Part shown: positions 1 to 6,495 of the stretch, one piece after another
Position numbering within the stretch: position 1 is the first letter of the stretch
Layout: every line of letters starts with the position of its first letter
Assembly (NCBI GenBank): GCA_031282565.1
Contig: JAITDL010000061.1
Coordinates: forward strand, 1-11,525
Reading direction: 5' to 3'
DNA from: Puniceicoccales bacterium
GTDB lineage: Bacteria > Verrucomicrobiota > Verrucomicrobiia > Opitutales > JAIRLM01
DNA length: 11,525 nt
Notes under the pieces: model-generated
The model's database searches: none
Told to the model about the DNA's origin: nothing
What the model saw: only the letters and a program-made list of their open reading frames with translations
Position numbers and translations under genes: made by a program

Positions 1-438
1 GAAGAATCACCTGCAGCGCCACCTCCAGAATCCGATTCGGAACCAATCGTTGAACTTCTTCTGACAGAACCAATCGCAGTCCAGTCGACCGAGCCTGAGC
101 CAGAACTAACACCAGCGCAAGTTCCGGAACTTCCTCCCGGAGAACCACCTGTAGCTCAATCTCCCAAATCTGACTCAGCATTAGTTCCTGAACCTCTTCC
201 GGAAGAACAAGCTGCGGAAATTCTTTCGGAGGAGCCGGTTGTAACTCGCTTGCCGGCGCCAGATGCGGAAGTCGTTTCAGCAGAATCAGTTGTAGCACCG
301 ACACCTGAGGATGAACACGAACCAGACGCTGAACAAGCTGCGGAAGCTCCTAGCTCAGAAGTAATTCCTGAAGCTCTTCCGGAAGAACAACCTGCAGCGC
401 CACCGGCCAATGCGGAGCCGGAGCCACATAAGTCACTC
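1..438 (+). repeat. Degenerate Pro/Glu/Ala-rich coding repeats (linker)
   Basis: This stretch encodes a low-complexity, acidic, Pro-rich linker. A 26-base segment at 185-210 recurs at 365-390 with one mismatch, exactly 180 bases apart (60 codons). It encodes P-E-P/A-L-P-E-E-Q. The 14-mer CCTGCAGCGCCACC occurs at 10-23 and 391-404, and GAACAAGCTGCGGAA occurs at 205-219 and 331-345. The repeats are in frame, so copy-number change would lengthen or shorten the linker without breaking the gene. Such linkers often span the periplasm or cell wall, but that role is inferred here. Confidence 0.7.
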
Positions 439-3400
439 GCAGCTCCTAGCAAAAACGGATTCACGATTGACGGCGAAAGAAATGCGCCGAGTAGAATTTT
501 AGATTCACGGCCATGCAGTTGCGTCAATGTTGGCAGTGACGGCAGCTACGACTTTTTCAACGTACAATTTTCCGATGTAGATACAGATGGGGCGGAAGGC
601 GAACAAATCACACGCAAATTGATCGCATGCGAAGCAAATCAAAATCCAACATTGGCGCATATCATATCTAACACAGACAGCTATGTTGTGGGCGGCTATG
701 TTCGCAATGAGGATCGAGACATGGCGGCCGCTGGACATACGCTTTACGGGAACGGAGGCATCTGGGAATGCTATCTAATGAACTATGCCAACATTGCGCT
801 GCAAACTGAAAGTGCGATGCTCATATACATATTCACATGGCCAGACGAAAGGCCGGAAATACTACCGCAGCACCTATGGAATCCGCAGGGAATTAGTGCA
901 ATTGAAGATGAAGCGTTTGCTGACAAATGCCTTAGTGTCTATCAATGTAGCAGCATCAGCAGAACAGTCGAAGATCTTGGCGCTAGCGAGAACATGTCAG
1001 ACTTCACACTAATCAGTGCCGTGAGTGGCAAAGTTGTAACCGCCGACAACGGGCGTAAGGTGCATCTGCTGGCGGTTCTGCTTGAAAAAAATGACGACAA
1101 GAGCGAACAAAGAAAACTTATAATTGCGGTGCCTGTGTCTGATGAAACGCCAATTGATCGCAACTATCATCCGATAGTAATAGCAGCGGCTGGCAGGAAA
1201 ACAATCGAAAGTAATGTTGAGTTCGCAGACGGCATTCGCCTAACACGAGTTGAAGCGGAAACTTTCGGCAGGTACAAGTTTACGTGCTACGGGTTAGATG
1301 GCAAACAAATATGCCAACACGTGATAGCCATGCACAGTTGGGATGTGCTGGACTATGTTTACTATTGCATCACACAAAATGAAGTAACATTTACTGCCAT
1401 CACTTTTTCAGAAATGGCGAAATTAGACGAATTCGCGTTTGATGGGATCGTCACGTTCTCCAAATGCACATTCAGCGGAGGCACCGCCATGGCGTTTCAT
1501 AGCGTGACTACCGACGTGCGTTTTGATAGGTGCACATTCAATTGTGAAGAACTATGCTTCGCCGAATGTAAAGAGCTTAAACGCATACGCATTACTCCGC
1601 CGGACTACATCGATTCACTTCCAAAGCTAAGTCTTTGTCCAGGAACCGACGAGCAGATAGCCGTCGAAATAGGCGGCCTATGGTCGGACTGTGATAAACT
1701 CAACGGCGCCCGTGCACAATTGCTTGTCGGCGAAGGATTAAACGCATGCGTTTTCGACCATAATGCCTGCGTCGTCAGCACCGGCATTCCGGCAAATCTC
1801 GAGCAAGTTACCTTCGTTGTGGTAGATGGCGGCGATCAATTTACTGGCGCAAATGGTCCTGGATGTCTCAGGATGAAGTTCTATGCCGGAGACATGCGAG
1901 CTGGTGATATCACATCTGATTCCGACGGAAAATTCAGCCAGCGCGCTGAATGTGTTGCCGTTGGAAATGTTGAACTGAATTTTTCTTTTGAAGAACGATT
2001 TTGCGTAGAAGTTAACCTCGCTCAATTTCCAAATGTGAGAGCGGTTACGATATTTTGTCAATGGAGTTCAATTAGAAGACTCGATTTATCCAAGTGTAAG
2101 ATGCTCGAAAAAATCGAAATAAACCAAAGCGCTCTAGCCATCGGCATGGTTCCGCCGCCGCCGCCGCCACACGAGTTCATTTTCCCAATCATTAATCTGC
2201 CAGATAAAGTGCAGCCTGAAATCACCTTATGTGGCAATTGGCGCAGTAAACACGTCCTGGACGAAGCAATTGAATCATTTAAGCGGAGTGGAGCAACGGA
2301 AGTGCAATCCGCAGACGAAGTCCAGTTTTATATTGGCGCAGAAGGTAATTCCAATGAGCCATTATTTGCAATTGCTCCACCCCTACCCTATGCGGAAGAT
2401 TTCATGGAGAACTTTAGACTAACTAAACTCGAAGCATACAGCAGCGTCGGCAACAACATATGCTCCACGGCTACTTTCACAAGTGGCACCGATGAAGTAC
2501 TAATGGCATCTACACAAACCGACTCCGAACTCGAAGGTACTGCTGAGCTCGATGGCATAGTAGGAAATGACGCCTATGAAATAGGTGGGTGGGCACGCTA
2601 CGACGCGTACGACTACCCGCGCGATATCGGAGAAGACTTTTGGCAGGGATGGAGTTTCACATGCGCTGGCGAATGGGATGGTGAAAGAACAGAAAGGACA
2701 TTTTACTTGCGCGTACTTATGAAGTCGAAACACATAGGGCCATGGCATCTGTCTGATCCATTTTGCGTAGAACGCCCAATTGTTAGCATTCCAAGTGATG
2801 CTGCAGATTTGGCGGAATTTATGGCAACGCCAGAGATTAGTCATATCAGCGCGAAAGTTCGTGAATTTCCTCAATGTGCAGATCTATCGGACCACGAAGC
2901 AATCGCGCATATCTCTGGAGAGGAAAATATTCTCGTAGATGAGGATGTTCCTGAAGGGGCGGATGTTATCGCCAAAAATAAAGGAGCTTGTAAACTACTA
3001 GTTGTGCTTTTTAGGAGAAAAGGATGCACCAGCGAAGACCCTGCGCTAATGAGAAAATTGACCGTGAATGTGACACGAAATTTTGCCGACGGCATCGACG
3101 ACAGAACACCTTTGGCACAAACAGTGACGCCATTGACCATGGCAGCTCTTGGAGAAGTAAAACGCAACAAAGACATCCACGCCTACGGCGCCTATGTCAG
3201 CGTCAGTTCGCCATATGACGACTTCTATGTGCTAGTCATTTGCGATAGCACCGGCATACGCGCCCACACTACCATCATAGTTGTAAAGCATGGAAGTTTT
3301 GCCGAATGCGTGAAAGATTTCAAGCTGATCGAAATTTGTTTTAGCGATGTCACAATCTCCAATGCAGAATTAGCTGACATCACTTGCGCGTTTATCAAAT

Positions 3401-4389
3401 TCTCCAAATGCACAATTAGCAAAGCAAGCGTAGAGCTCAATTCGCATGTCACGGATGTGGTTTTTGATGAATGCACATTTAATGGAGGCGTCGGAATAGA
3501 TCTCAGCAAATGCACAAATCTAACGCGCGCTCACATAGCGCCCATCGCAGAAACTAATCTGCTTCCGCCAATGAAACTTCCACAGGCGATTCCAGAAGGG
3601 CAAATGACCATCGAAATAGGCGGCCTATGGACCACTTGCGAAGCCCTCAACGGCGCATTTGACCAACTTAGAGGCGCACACCCCCAAGGCGTTGCCGTTT
3701 CAATGGACCCTGCTTCAGTTAAGGAGGAATACGGTCGTGCTGAGTCGACACATGTGAAGGCAGATAGAGTAGTTTTTGGCGGCACCGATCGACCCTATGA
3801 CATGATAGACGGCAAAGCGAAATTGAGAGCGAAATATTTTTCCGGCGGCAGAAGAATTGGAGATAGTCACGATACATATCTATACGGACATACATGTGCG
3901 AATATTAGCGAATTCGTAGTTGACGTTGGTTTTCGTGGCGGTGACGCAATTGAAAAATCAACTGCCATTTATTCGGAAGAAGATCTTCCAATGTGCACAT
4001 CAGTTTCGCTGCTAAGCGCAGGATTGTTCACTGGAACCATAGCACTATGGGATTCGGTTAGGACATTTAGTCAAATGTGCCACGCAGCCATTTGCATTGA
4101 ATGTGAGTATAGCTCAAAGCTCGAATCAATAGTGATAGCTCCAACATATTCCCCATTCGGCCGCCGCGATGCAGCGAGAAAGTTCGCAATTAAAGCAACT
4201 TTTTACCAGCAAAACAGGCCAGTTGCCACCCTAGGCGGCTGGTGGTACAGCAAGCGCGTGCTTGAGGAAGCAATGGGTTTTTTTAAAAAAAAAGGAGTGC
4301 CGGTTAACCTAGATAGTCCTAATTTCTATCTAACGAACGAGGAAGATCCGTTACGGCAGCAACCGCCGGCGGAAGTTCCGTCGACTTAA
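1..4389 (+). CDS. Giant repeat-containing envelope protein of unrecognised family (5'-partial)
   Basis: The frame is open from base 1 to a TAA at 4387-4389, giving 1462 residues in the window. The start codon lies upstream; the TTG at 250 is an internal Leu codon, because the same Pro/Glu-rich composition continues before it. Residues 1 to about 143 are a Pro/Glu/Ala-rich linker. Residues about 144-780 and 799-1445 are two diverged copies of one long unit. Each unit carries two F-x-x-C-T-F/I motifs (Cys codons at 1465, 1531 and 3409, 3472) and two modules of the type L-x-x-C-x-x-L-x-x-I-x-I, then about 25-40 residues, then G-G/N-x-W and a helix-like L-x-x-A stretch. The motif resembles BspA-type leucine-rich repeats, but the G-x-W part is not one I know. 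A six-Pro run lies at 2152-2169. By analogy with other Pro/Glu linkers I infer an envelope or surface location. The function is unknown. Base composition looks more AT-rich than in the downstream housekeeping genes. Confidence 0.85.
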   Translation, partial: EESPAAPPPESDSEPIVELLLTEPIAVQSTEPEPELTPAQVPELPPGEPPVAQSPKSDSALVPEPLPEEQAAEILSEEPVVTRLPAPDAEVVSAESVVAPTPEDEHEPDAEQAAEAPSSEVIPEALPEEQPAAPPANAEPEPHKSLAAPSKNGFTIDGERNAPSRILDSRPCSCVNVGSDGSYDFFNVQFSDVDTDGAEGEQITRKLIACEANQNPTLAHIISNTDSYVVGGYVRNEDRDMAAAGHTLYGNGGIWECYLMNYANIALQTESAMLIYIFTWPDERPEILPQHLWNPQGISAIEDEAFADKCLSVYQCSSISRTVEDLGASENMSDFTLISAVSGKVVTADNGRKVHLLAVLLEKNDDKSEQRKLIIAVPVSDETPIDRNYHPIVIAAAGRKTIESNVEFADGIRLTRVEAETFGRYKFTCYGLDGKQICQHVIAMHSWDVLDYVYYCITQNEVTFTAITFSEMAKLDEFAFDGIVTFSKCTFSGGTAMAFHSVTTDVRFDRCTFNCEELCFAECKELKRIRITPPDYIDSLPKLSLCPGTDEQIAVEIGGLWSDCDKLNGARAQLLVGEGLNACVFDHNACVVSTGIPANLEQVTFVVVDGGDQFTGANGPGCLRMKFYAGDMRAGDITSDSDGKFSQRAECVAVGNVELNFSFEERFCVEVNLAQFPNVRAVTIFCQWSSIRRLDLSKCKMLEKIEINQSALAIGMVPPPPPPHEFIFPIINLPDKVQPEITLCGNWRSKHVLDEAIESFKRSGATEVQSADEVQFYIGAEGNSNEPLFAIAPPLPYAEDFMENFRLTKLEAYSSVGNNICSTATFTSGTDEVLMASTQTDSELEGTAELDGIVGNDAYEIGGWARYDAYDYPRDIGEDFWQGWSFTCAGEWDGERTERTFYLRVLMKSKHIGPWHLSDPFCVERPIVSIPSDAADLAEFMATPEISHISAKVREFPQCADLSDHEAIAHISGEENILVDEDVPEGADVIAKNKGACKLLVVLFRRKGCTSEDPALMRKLTVNVTRNFADGIDDRTPLAQTVTPLTMAALGEVKRNKDIHAYGAYVSVSSPYDDFYVLVICDSTGIRAHTTIIVVKHGSFAECVKDFKLIEICFSDVTISNAELADITCAFIKFSKCTISKASVELNSHVTDVVFDECTFNGGVGIDLSKCTNLTRAHIAPIAETNLLPPMKLPQAIPEGQMTIEIGGLWTTCEALNGAFDQLRGAHPQGVAVSMDPASVKEEYGRAESTHVKADRVVFGGTDRPYDMIDGKAKLRAKYFSGGRRIGDSHDTYLYGHTCANISEFVVDVGFRGGDAIEKSTAIYSEEDLPMCTSVSLLSAGLFTGTIALWDSVRTFSQMCHAAICIECEYSSKLESIVIAPTYSPFGRRDAARKFAIKATFYQQNRPVATLGGWWYSKRVLEEAMGFFKKKGVPVNLDSPNFYLTNEEDPLRQQPPAEVPST
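430..2340 (+). repeat. Long tandem coding unit, copy 1
   Basis: This is the first of two homologous units inside the large gene, visible mainly at protein level. Landmarks are Y-V-V-G-G-Y-V (from 682), FSKCTF (1456-1473), FDRCTF (1522-1539), LCFAECKELKRIRI (from 1552), EIGGLW (from 1666), LDLSKCKMLEKIEI (from 2080) and GNWRSKHVLDEA (from 2233). The same landmarks recur in the same order in copy 2, offset by about 1.9-2.0 kb. One 20-base stretch is identical at DNA level (1664-1683 and 3611-3630). Confidence 0.75.
2395..4335 (+). repeat. Long tandem coding unit, copy 2
   Basis: This is the second copy of the long unit. Landmarks matching copy 1 in order are Y-E-I-G-G-W-A (near 2578), FSKCTI (3400-3417), FDECTF (3463-3480), IDLSKCTNLTRAHI (from 3496), EIGGLW (3613-3630), a weaker SSKLESIVI (from 4111) and GGWWYSKRVLEEA (from 4234). 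The offset from copy 1 is 1893 bases at the first landmark, 1947 at GGLW and 2001 at the last G-x-W. The copies have therefore gained small insertions as well as substitutions, which suggests an old duplication. Confidence 0.75.
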
Positions 4390-4425
4390 TTGGACTAAAT
4401 TAGAATCAAACCAATGGCCCAACCC

Positions 4426-4456
4426 GTTGTCGCCATAGCGGCGGCAACCATCTTTT
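4426..4456 (+). terminator. Rho-independent terminator after the giant gene
   Basis: GTTGTCGCC (4426-4434) pairs with GGCGGCAAC (4440-4448) as a 9-bp stem containing one G-T pair and a 5-base loop, ATAGC. CATCTTTT follows, giving a short T run at 4453-4456. It sits 37 bases after the TAA of the giant gene and just before the next gene, which fits transcription ending here. Confidence 0.65.
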
Positions 4457-4459
4457 AAA

Positions 4460-4488
4460 TTGACAGCGGTCGCGCATTTTCACAGTCT
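4460..4488 (+). promoter_or_regulatory. Possible promoter for the broken paralogue (weak)
   Basis: A perfect -35 consensus TTGACA lies at 4460-4465, directly after the terminator and upstream of the ATG at 4498. No good -10 box follows at the usual distance. The best is CACAGT at 4481-4486, with 15 bases of spacing and 3 of 6 consensus positions. A TATAAT box could have decayed along with the gene, or this may be chance. Confidence 0.25.
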
Positions 4489-4497
4489 CCATCCACG

Positions 4498-5367
4498 ATG
4501 GAATGTGCCGCTAAATCGAATTCCGCCTCGGAAGTCGGCATAATCCAAAAGCTTGGTGCACGTGTGCTTCCGCTGTTTGGCTGCGTCACGGCAAAGATTA
4601 TTTGCCAGCACTGCGGGACGCTTCATCTACACGCCGGACAAATCGTTCTCGCTGTGCTTCTTACAATTGTCTCCACTGGGATTTTTTGGCTATTTCTGGT
4701 TGCCTACGTCGCCATGTGTAAGGATTCCAGAAACACGGCAATCGGCGCCATCAATGCGATGCTCGTCGGCAGCGCCAAAGGTGCTGCCCCTAGCAAATTA
4801 CGCACAGCAGCGCCTTCCGCATTGGGCGGACAGCAACCGGAAAATGAGGTAATGCCGCAACTAACTGCGCAGTCGAACAAGGTTAAAATTTCCGACGGTA
4901 TACCACTAGAGCAAATGGAGGAAACCAACCGATCAATCGCTGACCAAGCGGTAACTTCAGAGCAGCCGGAGGCGCCCAATCCACCTGCCACTGCCAAAGA
5001 AGCAATGCAACCGGTAGCAGCACCGGATGTGGCAAGACAAGACCCGCCCAAGGCTGCGCAGCAGCAAGTTATACCCATAGCGCAGCAGCCGGCAAAACCT
5101 GTAGCGCCTCCTCCAGCAAAAAAAAGTCGTGGCGAAGCCGACGCAGCCACCCAAAACATTGCCTATAAAGCGGAAAAAGCCGACACCGGCCGTGAAACAC
5201 CAGCAGCCGATTTTTGGCGTCTCTCCGATCACGCTTCGGTACGTCAAAAGCGCAGTAGTTGTACGCACCACAGGCGGATACGAAATAACCATCAACGATG
5301 GCCACTCCAACAGTCACACGCATATAATGGATGCAAATCCAGGTGCTTTGAACCTCTACTTGATTAA
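4498..5367 (+). CDS. Open segment 1 of the broken paralogue: membrane anchor and Pro/Ala-rich linker
   Basis: This starts at ATG 4498 and stays open to 5367 (289 codons), but only about the first 210-240 residues look genuine. Residues 36-45 hold C-x2-C followed by H-x-H just before a hydrophobic helix at about 49-72, so a small metal site beside the membrane is possible. After the helix comes a long Pro/Ala/Gln-rich linker (about 100-205). The tail beyond about residue 240, rich in Arg, His and Ser, does not resemble the rest and is probably out of frame. No Shine-Dalgarno sequence precedes the ATG. The layout of anchor plus Pro-rich linker recalls TonB-type envelope proteins in architecture only, with no sequence match seen. 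Automated annotation may call this a stand-alone hypothetical protein. Confidence 0.45.
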   Translation: MECAAKSNSASEVGIIQKLGARVLPLFGCVTAKIICQHCGTLHLHAGQIVLAVLLTIVSTGIFWLFLVAYVAMCKDSRNTAIGAINAMLVGSAKGAAPSKLRTAAPSALGGQQPENEVMPQLTAQSNKVKISDGIPLEQMEETNRSIADQAVTSEQPEAPNPPATAKEAMQPVAAPDVARQDPPKAAQQQVIPIAQQPAKPVAPPPAKKSRGEADAATQNIAYKAEKADTGRETPAADFWRLSDHASVRQKRSSCTHHRRIRNNHQRWPLQQSHAYNGCKSRCFEPLLD

Positions 5368-5770
5368 CTTAACCGCCCTCAATGATGTTCGTTTCTGCAA
5401 TTTTAGTTTCACCGGCGCACTCGACCTAGGCTCGTTTCTCAACCCCAAGAAAATTCAATTTTGGTACTGCGTTTTCGGAAAATGTCAGATGACATTTGGC
5501 CATTCGCTTGAGCATGTGTTGTTTGATGAGGTTACAATGCTGAAGGGTGCCAAATTCGATTTTAGATACAGTGAAAAGCTTGCCTACATGAGGCTTATCG
5601 CGCAACCGGGATTCGATTTTGCCATGAACCCAACGGCCGCCACGATATTCCCAGAAAACGCCAAATCCAGCGCTAATCGTCGAAGCATCCGTATTTTCCG
5701 CCAATCCGGATCCGGCATCGGCGCTGGCAAGGGCTACTTCCGTCACAATTTTCTGCAATCAAGGCAATAG
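5129..5770 (+). CDS. Open segment 2 of the broken paralogue: linker end and first module
   Basis: This is frame 2, open from 5105 and ending at the TAG at 5768-5770; the first usable start codon is GTG 5129. The beginning is Pro/Lys-rich. From about 5225 it matches the giant protein: ITLRYVKS aligns with IRLTRVEA, followed by strands FCNFSF and FWYCVF and by FDFRYSEKLAYMRL, equivalent to the L-x-x-C-x-x-L-x-x-I motif. The expected G-G-L-W element and following helix are not found before the frame changes near 5655. The last 30 or so residues (Arg/Ser/Gly-rich) are probably out of frame. Independent translation is unlikely because the segment lacks its own leader and begins inside the upstream segment. 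Confidence 0.4.
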   Translation: MAKPTQPPKTLPIKRKKPTPAVKHQQPIFGVSPITLRYVKSAVVVRTTGGYEITINDGHSNSHTHIMDANPGALNLYLINLTALNDVRFCNFSFTGALDLGSFLNPKKIQFWYCVFGKCQMTFGHSLEHVLFDEVTMLKGAKFDFRYSEKLAYMRLIAQPGFDFAMNPTAATIFPENAKSSANRRSIRIFRQSGSGIGAGKGYFRHNFLQSRQ

Positions 5771-5774
5771 CCGC

Positions 5775-6347
5775 ATGCTCACCCTGGACTGCGCCAATGG
5801 CGCCGACATTTGCAGAGGCATACAAATTTCTCGCGACGAACTATTTGCCCAAAGCAAGAACTACGAAACCATTTCCTCAGTCACGGCATTCCTCGGCAAT
5901 GAACGCTCCGGCGGCGACATCACGTTCGACCTAAGCTGTTTCTCCAGGGCAAACACAGTTACAATCTACGACGCAAGCAAATTCGCCGGCACAATTAAGT
6001 TCGGCCCAAACGCCAGAAGGATTTACCAAAGGTGCTCTTCCGGATGCATTCTCGATTTCTCCTGTTGCCCAAAACTCGAGCGCATTGAAATCAACCCAAC
6101 CGCGGAAACGCCAGGCGCTTACGTCCAGGATGCAATATTTCCGGAATCACGTGGAAACCGGGAATTCAAAGTCGTCCTCTCCGGCCACTGGATCGACGCC
6201 AATGTGCTGGCCGACACGTGGCTATGTCTCAAAAATGCAGCCAACATTGAACCGATCGTTGGCGTTGTCCACTTTCAGCAGGAAGTTTCACGGGATAAAC
6301 CCATGCCGTGGCATCAAAACTTTTTCGACCCAGCTCTAAGTAATTGA
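5775..6347 (+). CDS. Open segment 3 of the broken paralogue: C-terminal module
   Basis: This is frame 3, open from 5628 to the TGA at 6345-6347; the first ATG is at 5775. Similarity to the giant protein starts before that ATG (ALIVEASVF, then ATSVTIFCNQGN), so the ATG is not the evolutionary start of this part. It carries LDFSCCPKLERIEINP and, about 35 residues later, VVLSGHWIDANVL, which corresponds to the G-x-W and helix part of the second module. About 20 residues follow before the stop. With no start at the right place and no Shine-Dalgarno sequence, it is probably the tail of the broken gene. It would be annotated as a 190-residue hypothetical protein if read alone. Confidence 0.45.
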   Translation: MLTLDCANGADICRGIQISRDELFAQSKNYETISSVTAFLGNERSGGDITFDLSCFSRANTVTIYDASKFAGTIKFGPNARRIYQRCSSGCILDFSCCPKLERIEINPTAETPGAYVQDAIFPESRGNREFKVVLSGHWIDANVLADTWLCLKNAANIEPIVGVVHFQQEVSRDKPMPWHQNFFDPALSN

Positions 6348-6495
6348 TGTTTCATGCATTTCGCCAATTGGCACCCGGCAATCGGCTGCGGAAGCGCGCG
6401 GCACGGGCACCAGATTCCATCGCGGCCAAAAACTGCGGCAGTTGGCCTCAAGAAATTGTCTTGTGTCTGTCAAATGGCTGGTTTTTGGTCTGCCC

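Larger units (their letters stand above)
4498..6347 (+). pseudogene. Frame-broken paralogue of the giant envelope protein
   Basis: Three overlapping open segments in frames 1, 2 and 3 together spell one protein that follows the giant upstream protein in order. Frame 1 (from 4498) gives an N-terminus with a membrane helix and a Pro/Ala/Gln-rich linker. Frame 2 continues with Pro/Lys-rich linker and F-x-x-x-x-F strands similar to the FSKCTF region. Frame 3 gives ATSVTIFCNQGN, LDFSCCPKLERIEINP and LSGHWIDANVL, matching VTFVVVDGGDQ, LDLSKCKMLEKIEI and CGNWRSKHVL upstream. The first break lies between 5105 (frame 2 opens) and about 5230 (similarity resumes), with A8 (5118-5125) and T5 (5211-5215) runs as candidate sites. 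The second lies at about 5628-5700. Both changes have the same sense: one base must be skipped, or two restored. A decayed gene is the simplest reading; sequencing error at homopolymers is the main alternative. Confidence 0.6.

Noticed and set aside
4275..4300. T7-A9 run inside the giant gene as a programmed frameshift site
   Set aside because: Both alternative frames hit a stop within a few codons (TAA or TAG near 4302-4313), so a shift would only clip the last ~30 residues. No downstream structure stands out. The tract simply encodes FFKKK.
5118..5125. A8 run as a classical -1 ribosomal slippage site in the broken paralogue
   Set aside because: Moving from frame 1 to frame 2 needs a +1 (or -2) shift, not -1, and a second shift is also needed downstream. 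Mutation or sequencing error explains it more simply.
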